Shown here: positions 27,503 through 36,221 of the stretch, piece by piece
How positions within the stretch are numbered: position 1 is the first letter of the stretch
Layout of the letters: every line of letters begins with the position of its first letter
DNA from: Methanomethylovorans hollandica DSM 15978
GTDB taxonomy: Archaea > Halobacteriota > Methanosarcinia > Methanosarcinales > Methanosarcinaceae
Length of the DNA: 64,000 nt
Assembly: GCF_000328665.1 (NCBI RefSeq)
Contig: NC_019977.1
Location: 434,001-498,000, forward strand
Direction: 5' to 3'
The notes under the pieces: generated by a model
Database searches by the model: none
What the model saw: the letters and a program-made list of their open reading frames with translations, nothing else
Told to the model about the DNA's origin: nothing
Program-made: the position numbers and the translations under genes

Positions 27503-28561
27503 ATGATGAATGCAGGCGAAACATACGACATAGTTCATGATTTAAGGGCAGGTCTCAGATCAAAAACTGTTCTGTTTCTGGCTCCTGTAGATGTTCCTGT
27601 AGGACGTATTGTTTATTTTTACGTGTCTGATCTGTTACAAAGTGATCCTCAACAAAAAGTTGTCTGGCTTTGCCTGAAAACTCCCTCAAATAAAGTGCTA
27701 AGAATGTTCCAGGAATACAAATACGAAATAGATCCTGCACGTATCATGTTCATTGACCTGCTTCCTGCGGGGACAGAACCACATGATGATATCCTGTATT
27801 TCTCTTCACCCTCTGACCATACCAAGATAGCCTCGCATGTATCACAACTCTTTGATAAGTTCCCAGGCTCTCTTCTAGTGATCGATAGCATGACAGTGTT
27901 AGGCACTGATAACATGCAGGTCGTGGAAAGTTTTATCAATTTCATCAGCACAAAGGTTTCTGAAAAGAACGGTTCTATTACTGCGATATTAGGCAAGGAT
28001 ACTCTCAAAGTTGAATCAGAAGCTCTTATTAAGTCTTTCTTTGAGATAATCGTGGAGCTTACGAACATAGGCGAGATCCATACCGAGATTGGAATGAAAA
28101 CTCTAGATGCACGGTTCCAGGTTGAAGATGGAAAATTATCTTTTGAATATATTCAGAAAAAGTTAAAGAGAGGTCGTCTGAAGATCCTTATTGTGGACGA
28201 TGAACCAGACATATCTGATCTTCTGCGACTGTCACTTTCTAATCAGCCCTATGATTTTGTAGTGGCATATAATGGGCAGCAAGCCATCGAAGCTACATTG
28301 AGGGAGCGTCCTGATCTGATCCTCCTTGATATAATGATGCCGGATATGGACGGATATGAAGTTGTTGAACACTTAAAGCAGAGCGCAACGTCTGCTAATA
28401 TCCCGGTGATAATGATCTCTGCAAAGACCGCCATAGAGGACAAGGTGCGCGGCATGGAATTAGGCATCGATGATTACATTGCCAAACCTTTTGATAAGCG
28501 TGAGGTCAATGCCAGAATTCGGATGGTTATGCGCCGTTTTGGATGGATCGAAGAAGAGTGA
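27503..28561 (+). CDS. Degenerate KaiC/RecA-like domain fused to a response-regulator receiver
   Basis: A 352-residue fusion. Residues ~10-220 follow the KaiC/ArlH core pattern (strand, helix, Walker B-like SLLVIDSM at 123-130) but the Walker A loop is replaced by APVDVPVGRIVYF, so ATP binding is doubtful. Residues ~224-350 are a full receiver domain: acidic pair D232-D233, phosphoacceptor D276 in LLDIMMPDMDG, S306, and K328 in AKPF. No output DNA-binding domain is present. AAGGTC just upstream favours ATG 27503 or 27506 over an upstream in-frame start. It lies 1.3 kb before the archaellum operon, separated by a convergent methyltransferase gene. It could connect histidine-kinase signals to motility or another KaiC-like partner; that is inference. 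Confidence 0.85.
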   Translation: MMNAGETYDIVHDLRAGLRSKTVLFLAPVDVPVGRIVYFYVSDLLQSDPQQKVVWLCLKTPSNKVLRMFQEYKYEIDPARIMFIDLLPAGTEPHDDILYFSSPSDHTKIASHVSQLFDKFPGSLLVIDSMTVLGTDNMQVVESFINFISTKVSEKNGSITAILGKDTLKVESEALIKSFFEIIVELTNIGEIHTEIGMKTLDARFQVEDGKLSFEYIQKKLKRGRLKILIVDDEPDISDLLRLSLSNQPYDFVVAYNGQQAIEATLRERPDLILLDIMMPDMDGYEVVEHLKQSATSANIPVIMISAKTAIEDKVRGMELGIDDYIAKPFDKREVNARIRMVMRRFGWIEEE

Positions 28562-28649
28562 CCAAGGGCTGGATGACAAGCACTGATCCAAAGGTATGGT
28601 TTCTGGCAAGAACACGTGTCCTTTACCTCAAGCCAATAAGTAAGATATG

Positions 28650-29738
28650 TCAGATCTTCTCGCAGATGTACGCTATGCTTTCTCTTGCAAAGAGATTTAT
28701 TTTCTTTTCCCCATTAAGGTTCTTTTCCAGCCTGTTACGAATGTCCCAATACATAGCTGGATCTACTTCGGTCCTGAGTAATACTTTACCATATCCTCGC
28801 TTTTTAAGTTCCCTATTTATAGCTTCAGGGACGAACTCTGTATTGAACACTATTCTATAGGTATTCTTTATCAGGGGATGGTCCATGACAGTATTTGAGG
28901 TCAGCATCAACCGTTTGTTATCTATTCGGAATATTTCGGCTTTATCCTTCAACTCTTTTATAAGTTCAGGAAGTAATTTCGCTTTTATCACAGCTGGGTC
29001 TGGTTCATACAGGTAATTTCCAGGTTTGCTTACATTGATCATCTCTGTCTCTTCAGGAGGTTCTGTTTTCCTGCACATTTTTGTAGGTCCCGGCAAGCCA
29101 AGTGCAGATATGGTACAAGTTTTGAGATCTCCGAAATACAGATTCAATCGATTAAGTTCTCCGTCCAGGGACAGGTATTCGAGTTCACAGTCAAAGGATA
29201 TTCTTTCTGGGGGTAACTGCGGAGGTGCCTCAAAAGCAAAGTTTCTTGTATTTCCTGAATATGCTGCCAGTACATCAGGTATGTGAGGAGTCAGATTATC
29301 TATGTCACGCTCCTTCTCTGCCGCGGCTCTTGCGGGGTCGGAGAATACAATATCCACTGCGGGTATCTGTTCTATTACATCATCTGAGAGCGCATCCCCA
29401 CAAATGAATTCTACATTGTTCAGTCCAAAAAGCTTGCAGTTCTTTCTGGCAAGCTCAAGTTTAGCAGGATCAATTTCAATGGCGTAGACTCTTTCGCATT
29501 CTCTTGCAAAATATACTGTTTGCCCTCCTATGCCACAACTAATATCCGCAAGGCTGGAACACTTGAGCCTTTTTGCTCTATATGCGGCTACTGGCCATGG
29601 TGTTGCAAAACGCAAACCATCGTCATCAGAATATAACTGCTTTTCAAAATTCTTTCTTCTTGTCACCAGGATCAAATCACTAAATGCATCAATACATTTA
29701 AACCGATCCGTCTGAAAATCAATGAAAATGAAAAGCAC
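28650..29738 (-). CDS. Class I SAM-dependent methyltransferase with THUMP-like C-terminal domain
   Basis: A 362-residue protein. The SAM-binding site LADISCGIGGQTVYFA, the EIDPAKLELARKN strand and the catalytic-type VFSDPARA motif define a Rossmann methyltransferase; a C-terminal region (YRIVFNTEF ... GYGKVLLRTEV) resembles the THUMP-like domain of related bacterial and archaeal proteins. The target is probably RNA but not known. The only start in the expected range is GTG 29738, without an obvious ribosome binding site. It converges with the KaiC-like/receiver gene and diverges from arlCDE. Confidence 0.78.
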   Translation of the reverse strand: MLFIFIDFQTDRFKCIDAFSDLILVTRRKNFEKQLYSDDDGLRFATPWPVAAYRAKRLKCSSLADISCGIGGQTVYFARECERVYAIEIDPAKLELARKNCKLFGLNNVEFICGDALSDDVIEQIPAVDIVFSDPARAAAEKERDIDNLTPHIPDVLAAYSGNTRNFAFEAPPQLPPERISFDCELEYLSLDGELNRLNLYFGDLKTCTISALGLPGPTKMCRKTEPPEETEMINVSKPGNYLYEPDPAVIKAKLLPELIKELKDKAEIFRIDNKRLMLTSNTVMDHPLIKNTYRIVFNTEFVPEAINRELKKRGYGKVLLRTEVDPAMYWDIRNRLEKNLNGEKKINLFARESIAYICEKI

Positions 29739-29850
29739 TGAAATACAATTTACTTGGAATATAATTATATAATATTAAAAGTATACATCTTTCCACCAGA
29801 GTAGTGTGAATGTTGTACTATGGGATCCACGCAAATACTAAAGGTCTAAG
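29739..29850 (+). promoter_or_regulatory. Promoter region of the archaellum operon
   Basis: AT-rich TATA-like run at 29757-29782 (AATTATATAATATT is its core) lies about 70-90 nt before the first arl ATG. An AAAGGTCTAAG element immediately precedes ATG 29851 and is the likely ribosome binding site. Confidence 0.5.
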
Positions 29851-31143
29851 ATGTCAGGGCTTGGTGACAAGATCAAGAACATACGTTCTCTTCTGAAAAA
29901 AGGAGGAAAAAATAGATCGATCAATTCTCCTTTTAGTGGTAACTCTGATCCTTTTTCCAGTGCCCCCCCAGGTTTTGGACTGGCACCTGATATTTCAGCT
30001 GGAATGTCTTTTTCTCCGGGTGTCCCATCTCCTCCTGGTATGCCTGCAGGTCTCTCCTTTCCTCCTAAGTCTGGCCAGGTAAATCCATCAGGTATTTTCC
30101 CTCTGGGAATGCAGTCTCCGGCAGAGAAACCATCAGTTGATGCTGCAGCACTGGAGGCTAATAACAAGAAAATAAAAGAGATAGAAGGCAAAATAGCAAA
30201 ATCAGAAGTTAGCCTTTCAATGCTGCAGAAGGAAAATGAAGAAGTAGGTAAAACAGTGGCAAAGATGGATAAAAACATCCTTGAATTGCTATCTTTATAT
30301 GAGATCGTTTCAAATCAGGTGAACCCTTTTGTAGGTGATGATACTGGCAGCAGGGCAACATTAGAAAGATTCGACAAGACTGAAAAAAGGATCAATGAAG
30401 TAGGCAATATGCTTGTGATGCTAAAGAATGACCTCGATTCTTTCTCACAGCGCATAAGTTCTTCAGGGTCTACAGACTCAGTTGGTGAAAAGCTACAGGA
30501 TATGGAAACAAAGTTCGATGCTTTTGCTGATGCAATGGCTATGATGCATGAGAGCATCAATAACCTTTCTGCACGAACCGAGGAACTAAGTGACAAAAAT
30601 ATTATCGTAGATACTAGCATCCTTGAACTCTCAGAAACTATCAGCAAGATCTCCCTCAGAGTTGAAGATATAGAAAAAAATGGGGCTAAAACGCTAAAAA
30701 ATCAGGCATCTACCCCTACATGTTCAGAGCATACTCTTCCAGAAAATTCAGACATAACCGGTCAGGAGAAATTCAAAGAGATGAATTCTCTTGTAAGACT
30801 TGATGTCATACGCCAAGATCCTACAAGCGTTGTTGTGCTCCTCAACTGGATAGAATTCCTGATGGAAAGGGTGGGGCGAAATAACCTGATGGACGCCCTT
30901 GATTACTATGTTGATATTGGCTGGATCAGTGATAATGTACGGTCCGAGATCATGGCCTATGCAAGGGGGATCGACTATTACGTTGAGAAACCTACCTGGC
31001 GCCTTCTCCCAGAGGACCATACGAAATCCCTGCTGTTCATTGAGAGGCTATGTGGCCGCAAGATAGACAAGAACATGCTGAGTAGCATTGATAGGGAGAT
31101 GTCAAAGGTCAAGCATGGACTGGAGGAACTTTATGGGCTTTGA
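29851..31143 (+). CDS. arlCE: Archaellum cytosolic-ring protein ArlCDE (FlaC/D/E)
   Basis: A 430-residue protein. After a short basic N-terminus comes a Pro/Gly/Ser-rich linker (residues ~30-95), then coiled coil (~100-300) and the conserved FlaD/E domain (~315-430) with LLNWIEFLMERVGRNNL, GWIS and TWRLLPEDHTKSLLFIERL. In euryarchaea ArlC/D/E form the ring around the ArlH/ArlI motor and receive chemotaxis signals from CheF. This is the first gene of the arl operon; the following arlF ATG lies inside its end. A second, much longer paralogue lies at 60.1 kb. Confidence 0.9.
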   Translation: MSGLGDKIKNIRSLLKKGGKNRSINSPFSGNSDPFSSAPPGFGLAPDISAGMSFSPGVPSPPGMPAGLSFPPKSGQVNPSGIFPLGMQSPAEKPSVDAAALEANNKKIKEIEGKIAKSEVSLSMLQKENEEVGKTVAKMDKNILELLSLYEIVSNQVNPFVGDDTGSRATLERFDKTEKRINEVGNMLVMLKNDLDSFSQRISSSGSTDSVGEKLQDMETKFDAFADAMAMMHESINNLSARTEELSDKNIIVDTSILELSETISKISLRVEDIEKNGAKTLKNQASTPTCSEHTLPENSDITGQEKFKEMNSLVRLDVIRQDPTSVVVLLNWIEFLMERVGRNNLMDALDYYVDIGWISDNVRSEIMAYARGIDYYVEKPTWRLLPEDHTKSLLFIERLCGRKIDKNMLSSIDREMSKVKHGLEELYGL

Positions 31144-31564
31144 GATATCGGCAGTAGTGGCCATCTTTTTTGTGTCTGTCATGGTCATAGCCGCCATGTC
31201 ATATACAACTATCAGTTCTTCCAATGAGTTGCTTTCGGTTTCTACTGACGAGCACTACTCACTTGTCAATAAGAAACTACAGACAGATATACAAATTGTT
31301 GATTCAAGTGCTATAATCCACAATTCAACTTACCAGCTGTCTCTGGAGGTTCTCAATACAGGCAGTGAAACTTTGAGATCGGATGAGATAGATATACTGG
31401 TAGATGGTGTTTATATGTATCATTCAACTTCAAGTGCCACAGTCATATGGACCCCAGAAACTTCAGTGGTCTTGAACATCTACGATCTATCAGGTTTTGG
31501 CGGCCACAGATTAAAAGTGGTGACTGAGAATGGGATATGTGATTATTATTCTTATAACATTTGA
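31133..31564 (+). CDS. arlF: Archaellum stator protein ArlF
   Basis: A 143-residue protein: a single N-terminal transmembrane segment (MGFEISAVVAIFFVSVMVIAAMS) without a typical class III signal, followed by a beta-rich extracellular domain with NTGSETL and ILVDGVYM. This matches ArlF, which binds the S-layer outside the membrane and forms the stator with ArlG. ATG 31133 overlaps the ArlCDE end by 11 nt; the upstream frame extension is not expected to be translated. The FlaF-type assignment versus FlaG rests on the MGFE/VSA start. Confidence 0.85.
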   Translation: MGFEISAVVAIFFVSVMVIAAMSYTTISSSNELLSVSTDEHYSLVNKKLQTDIQIVDSSAIIHNSTYQLSLEVLNTGSETLRSDEIDILVDGVYMYHSTSSATVIWTPETSVVLNIYDLSGFGGHRLKVVTENGICDYYSYNI

Positions 31565-31617
31565 GCACCTTGTTTTAGGAATTAATATATACTAATAATT
31601 ATATATTATTTTTCAGT

Positions 31618-32151
31618 ATGGTCGATCTTCCCAAAGTTGACAGAAAAGTACTCACTACAGGGCAATTTAGCAAGTTATTTGCAGACGTTACAGGTGAAAC
31701 TGCTATTACTCATATGATATTCTTCATAGCAGCTGTTGTCATAGCCATGGGAGTTGTTGCTGTGCTTTCCGTCAACATCCAGTCGCTTACGGGAGCTACA
31801 CATTCAGAAAGTAAGGTCCTATCCGATCAGATTCGCACAGATATTACGATAATAAATGACCCGGAAATAGTACCTTACGACAGTTTCGGAAAACGTTATA
31901 CCTTTTATGCAAAGAACACAGGAAGTTCAGAGCTTAATACAGAGTTTATTACCGTCCTGGTGGATGGAATGCTCATAGAGCCTGCGGATATGCAGGTCAG
32001 CATAATAGACGGGGACGTCTTATGGCGTCCAGGGAATGTGCTGGTTGTCAATGTAACAATGTCATTGTCTCTTGGTCCCGGAGATCATCGTGTTATGATA
32101 GCTGCTGAAAATGGAAAGAGTGGCTACATGAGCTTTAAAACAAGAACGTGA
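31618..32151 (+). CDS. arlG: Archaellum stator protein ArlG
   Basis: A 177-residue protein with a transmembrane segment near residues 29-55 containing TAITHMIFFIAAVVIAMGVV, a very typical ArlG signature, followed by a beta-sandwich extracellular part (YAKNTGSSELN, ITVLVDGML). ArlF and ArlG together form the S-layer-anchored stator. It has about 35 extra residues before the membrane segment, unlike the usual short N-terminus. A TATA-like stretch lies at 31585-31607, so an internal promoter is possible. Confidence 0.88.
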   Translation: MVDLPKVDRKVLTTGQFSKLFADVTGETAITHMIFFIAAVVIAMGVVAVLSVNIQSLTGATHSESKVLSDQIRTDITIINDPEIVPYDSFGKRYTFYAKNTGSSELNTEFITVLVDGMLIEPADMQVSIIDGDVLWRPGNVLVVNVTMSLSLGPGDHRVMIAAENGKSGYMSFKTRT

Positions 32152-32160
32152 GGTGTACAT

Positions 32161-32856
32161 TTGGCAGATGTTTATTCATTCAGTATTACAAGAGACGAGT
32201 TCAATGACAAGCTGGGGGGAGGTTTTCCATCGGGTTCATTTGTCGTGATAGAAGGTGGTAGCGGAGGGGGAAAAAGTACCATTACCCAGCGTCTGACATA
32301 TGGGTTTATAGAGAACAAGACCAGTGTAACTCTGGTCTCTACACAGCTTACTACCAAAGGATTCATAAACCAGATGTATTCTCTTGATTATCCTATTGCT
32401 CCTTATCTTCTGAACGGGACCCTGCTCTACATACCCGTCATTCCTCTTGTTCAGGCTGCGAAATCCAGGCTGGACTTTGTTGAAAGACTGATGAGCGCAG
32501 AAGAACTCTTCGATAAAGATGTGATCATAATAGACACAATATCATCTCTTATCAAATACAGCGCAAATATTGAAAAAAGCCTGGACCTTATTTCCTTTTT
32601 CAAGAAACTGAATGGCATAGGCAAAGTGATCATTCTGACAATAGAACCCAGCCAGCTCAGTGAAGAAATAACTTCCATGTTCAGGTCAAGTTGTGATATA
32701 TATATCACGCTGAAGTCCAGACCCATGGCCAATGAGGTCAAGAGAACTGTAGTTGTCAATAAGTTCACTGGTGCTAAGGGGCCTGTAGGACAGATCATAG
32801 GTTTCAGGATCGAACCCAAAGTTGGTCTGGTAGTGGAGATAGCTTCTGTTTCATGA
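32161..32856 (+). CDS. arlH: Archaellum KaiC-like ATP-binding protein ArlH
   Basis: A 231-residue RecA/KaiC-fold protein. It has a Walker A loop GGSGGGKST, the QLTTKGF segment, a Walker B-like DKDVIIIDTISS and a C-terminal NKFTGAKGPVGQIIGFRIEPKVGL. ArlH is a regulatory ATP-binding hexamer that docks on ArlI inside the ArlCDE ring. It starts with TTG 32161 behind a clear GAGGTG ribosome binding site, 9 nt after arlG. Confidence 0.93.
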   Translation: MADVYSFSITRDEFNDKLGGGFPSGSFVVIEGGSGGGKSTITQRLTYGFIENKTSVTLVSTQLTTKGFINQMYSLDYPIAPYLLNGTLLYIPVIPLVQAAKSRLDFVERLMSAEELFDKDVIIIDTISSLIKYSANIEKSLDLISFFKKLNGIGKVIILTIEPSQLSEEITSMFRSSCDIYITLKSRPMANEVKRTVVVNKFTGAKGPVGQIIGFRIEPKVGLVVEIASVS

Positions 32857-32873
32857 TATAGGAGGTTATATGA

Positions 32874-34532
32874 ATGGATGCTGATTTCCAGAAAGCTATA
32901 CAAAGGAATCCTCATCTTGGTGAGTATATAGATAAATTCAAGAAAGAAAAAGGTCAGGATGCAGAGCCGCAGTTTCTTGTAAGTCTTTCAAAGGACATTG
33001 AAAGTGATAATATCAATATCATCCTTCCTGTGGGGGATCCTATATTCATCCACATTTATGGAACTCCTGAAATGGGTGAAATAAAATACTATGCCATAGA
33101 ACCCGGTCTTTCGGAGAAAGAAAAGAAGAAATATGATATTATCATGAGCCTTATCCTGGAAAAATCTGCACAGGAGCCGATACCACAATCAGAAACGGAG
33201 CTTAAAGAACTGATCACTAAACTATTGAACAGCTCAATAGAAGTGGGTGTGGGAGGCGATCTCAAAGATGGGAAGCAAGGGCCAGGTGTTATTCAAAAAC
33301 TTATTCCGGTGAAGAAAAAAGTAGCATTGAACCAACAGGAGTATAATAAAATCCTTTATTATATTGAAAGGAATATCATTGGTTCAGGTCCCATCGAACC
33401 TATTATCAGGGATCCGTATCTTGAGGATATCCACAGCATAGGTGTAAGTGGTGTTTTTATTGTTCACAAGATATTCGGTATGCTTCAGACAGATATCACT
33501 TTTGGGGATGAGGCAGGTCTTGATAGCTGGTTGCGCAGTATGAGTGAACGGATAGGCCGACCTGTAAGCGATGCTCGTCCTATTGCTGACGGTGCCCTTC
33601 CGGATGGTTCGCGTATTAACATCATCTACAGTCCGGATATCAGCCGCAGAGGCAGCAGTTTCACAATGCGTAAGTTCATGGAAGTCCCTGTGAGCGTTGT
33701 CCAGCTCATAAAATGGGGTGCTCTCAGTGCCGAGATGGCAGCTTATATGTGGATATGTCTGGAGAACGGGCAAAGTATTTTCTTCAGTGGTGAAACAGCA
33801 AGTGGTAAGACCACAATGCTGAATGCATGTCTATGTTTTGTAAATCCTAAAGCTAAGATCTACACGGCAGAAGATACGGCAGAAGTGCAGCCCCCACAGC
33901 CTGTATGGCAACAGCTGATCACACGTGAGGATGGTCCCGTGGATTCCAGGGTAGACACTTTTGTACTGCTGAAAGCTGCGCTGCGTTCAAGGCCTAACTA
34001 TATCATAGTAGGTGAGATCCGTGGGGTGGAAGGAGCAGTAGCTTTCCAGGGTATGCAGACCGGACACCCTGTGATGGCAACTTTTCATGCATCAGCAGTG
34101 AGCAAGATGATACAGCGTCTTACAGGTGATCCCATAAATGTACCTGTAACCTTCATTGATAACCTTAATGTTGCTATGATCCTTTCTGCAGTGTACAGGA
34201 AAGGTAAATTCCTTAGGCGTTGCCTTGCTATTGAGGAGCTGGAAGGATATTATAAAGAAGCTGGTGGTGTGGTCACTAGGGCTGTTTTCCAATGGGACCC
34301 CGAGACTGACAGACACAATTTCAGAGGCCTTAACAACAGCTTTATTCTGGAAAACAGAATAGCCGTCAAATTGGGTTATGATGACAAGCGCAAGATATAC
34401 CAGGATCTGTTCTTACGTGCAAGGATATTGAATGAAATGCGCTCCAGGGGCATAGAGGAATATTATGAGGTACTGGACTTGATAATCAATTTCTATAAAC
34501 ATGGCATTGAAGGATTGCCGTTCTCAGTATAA
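32874..34532 (+). CDS. arlI: Archaellum motor ATPase ArlI
   Basis: A 552-residue type IV secretion/pilus ATPase. The N-terminal domain leads to IRDPYLEDIHSIGV; the core has Walker A GETASGKTT, the Asp box, Walker B-type IIVGEIRGVEGAVAFQ with the catalytic Glu, and the His box GHPVMATFHA. It powers both assembly and rotation of the archaellum. GGAGGT precedes ATG 32874. It is followed closely by arlJ. Confidence 0.95.
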   Translation: MDADFQKAIQRNPHLGEYIDKFKKEKGQDAEPQFLVSLSKDIESDNINIILPVGDPIFIHIYGTPEMGEIKYYAIEPGLSEKEKKKYDIIMSLILEKSAQEPIPQSETELKELITKLLNSSIEVGVGGDLKDGKQGPGVIQKLIPVKKKVALNQQEYNKILYYIERNIIGSGPIEPIIRDPYLEDIHSIGVSGVFIVHKIFGMLQTDITFGDEAGLDSWLRSMSERIGRPVSDARPIADGALPDGSRINIIYSPDISRRGSSFTMRKFMEVPVSVVQLIKWGALSAEMAAYMWICLENGQSIFFSGETASGKTTMLNACLCFVNPKAKIYTAEDTAEVQPPQPVWQQLITREDGPVDSRVDTFVLLKAALRSRPNYIIVGEIRGVEGAVAFQGMQTGHPVMATFHASAVSKMIQRLTGDPINVPVTFIDNLNVAMILSAVYRKGKFLRRCLAIEELEGYYKEAGGVVTRAVFQWDPETDRHNFRGLNNSFILENRIAVKLGYDDKRKIYQDLFLRARILNEMRSRGIEEYYEVLDLIINFYKHGIEGLPFSV

Positions 34533-34543
34533 AGGTGTGTGTG

Positions 34544-36196
34544 ATGTACAGTAAGGCGTTTAATTGCATGGACACGGAACCGGCAACTTATTTAAAAAGG
34601 TTTGCCATACCGATCATTGCATTTGGTTTTATATTTTCTTTTTTACTTTATACTGCCCTTCCCAGTTTATTTCAGGGGAGTACAAAGGCTATTCCTATTC
34701 TGATCCCCGTAATTTGCATACTCTTTGCAGTGTATTATCCTCTTTCTATCTATGGGGGCCAGGCATCACGCATTGATAACAATATGCATTACTATATCAC
34801 TCAAATGGGTTCTATCGCAACCGCTGAAACTTCAAGACTTGATATAATAAGGATAGTTTCCGAAAACGAGGAGTACAAGGAGTTAGCCACGGAAACAAAA
34901 AAGATCTACAACCTTGTTACTGTGTGGAACATGAGCCTTGCGGAAGCATGCAGGTTCATCTCCAAAAGAACCCCTTCTGTAATATTCGAGGACTTTCTCG
35001 ATAGATTAGCCCACGGATTACAGTCAGGAGAAAATATAAAAACATTTCTTTTTGCAGAGCAGAATGTTGTAATGAATGAATATGAGTCCATGTACAACAG
35101 TGCTATGTACAATGTTGAAATAATCAAGGAACTCTTCGTTTCCCTTGTAATGTCTCTCATATTCCTTGCTTCTTTTGCTGTCATCATGCCCGTGATAACA
35201 GGCATGGATGCTGTACTTCTCATGTCAATGGTGGTAGCAACGTTCATAGTAACGGATGTTGTCATCCTTTTGTTTACAAAAGGCAAGGTACCAAAGGACC
35301 CTCTGTGGAGCAGTTCTCGTATCATCCCGGATTATAAGATAAAGTTATACCGCTCGATACCGATCTCGATAGGTGCTTGTATTATAATTACCATTATAGT
35401 CATAATTTACGGAAAAATTATCACACCCATTGCCATTGCACTTTGCTTAACTCCTCTAATGTACACAGGAAAGGTATGTCGTAAGATCGAAAAGAGCATC
35501 CGACGCAGGGATGAAAATTTTCCTGCTTTTATAAGGTCTCTTGGAAGCTCGGCAGGTGCCAGAGGTGGAGTGATAGATGAGGCTTTGAAAGCATTACGTA
35601 TCCATGACTTTGGTCCTCTTACCAAGGATGTGAACGAATTGTATAAGAGACTTAACACAAGGATAGATAAGTTCAAATCATGGGAATTCTTTTCAGCAAA
35701 TACGGGCAGTCATCTTATCCAGAGATTCTGCGTTATGTTCGTTGAGGCAACTAACCTTGGAGGCAAACCTGAGATAATAGGTGACATCATAGCTGCGAAT
35801 TTCCACAGGATAGTAACTCTTAGGAAAAAGAGGGTGCAGTCTGCCTCAAGCCTTGTAGGGGTCCTTTACGGTCTTACTGCTGGAATCGGTTTTACAATGT
35901 ATATCTCTTTGGGTGTGATCGACCTGATGCAGAGCATGTTCTCCAGTGTGGAAATGCCTGCAGGGATGTCCATGGGCATGATTCTCTATACAAATGTAGG
36001 GGACATAGAAGTCCTTTCAATGATGGTGCTCTTGATTATGATAGCACATTCCCTGATGTCTGCCATCCTTATCCGAGTGGTGGACGGAGGTCATATACTC
36101 AGTTCTACCATCGATTTTGTGATAATGGTGTGGATATCAGGAATCACAGCTATGGTCACCAGGACTGCGATCTGGTCTCTCCTGGGTATGGGCTGA
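34544..36196 (+). CDS. arlJ: Archaellum membrane platform protein ArlJ
   Basis: A 550-residue polytopic membrane protein of the TadC/GspF superfamily. There are two N-terminal hydrophobic segments, a cytoplasmic loop with the positively charged region, three central membrane segments (~185-290), a second cytoplasmic domain (FPAFIRSLGSSAGARGG) and further C-terminal membrane segments. It is the membrane anchor of the ArlI motor. AAGGTG at 34532-34537 selects ATG 34544 over in-frame GTGs at 34535 and 34541. It ends the operon, converging on the leuB-like gene with a 25-nt gap. Confidence 0.93.
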   Translation: MYSKAFNCMDTEPATYLKRFAIPIIAFGFIFSFLLYTALPSLFQGSTKAIPILIPVICILFAVYYPLSIYGGQASRIDNNMHYYITQMGSIATAETSRLDIIRIVSENEEYKELATETKKIYNLVTVWNMSLAEACRFISKRTPSVIFEDFLDRLAHGLQSGENIKTFLFAEQNVVMNEYESMYNSAMYNVEIIKELFVSLVMSLIFLASFAVIMPVITGMDAVLLMSMVVATFIVTDVVILLFTKGKVPKDPLWSSSRIIPDYKIKLYRSIPISIGACIIITIIVIIYGKIITPIAIALCLTPLMYTGKVCRKIEKSIRRRDENFPAFIRSLGSSAGARGGVIDEALKALRIHDFGPLTKDVNELYKRLNTRIDKFKSWEFFSANTGSHLIQRFCVMFVEATNLGGKPEIIGDIIAANFHRIVTLRKKRVQSASSLVGVLYGLTAGIGFTMYISLGVIDLMQSMFSSVEMPAGMSMGMILYTNVGDIEVLSMMVLLIMIAHSLMSAILIRVVDGGHILSSTIDFVIMVWISGITAMVTRTAIWSLLGMG

Positions 36197-36221
36197 TTAA
36201 GAGCAGTCTGAAATCTTGTCC

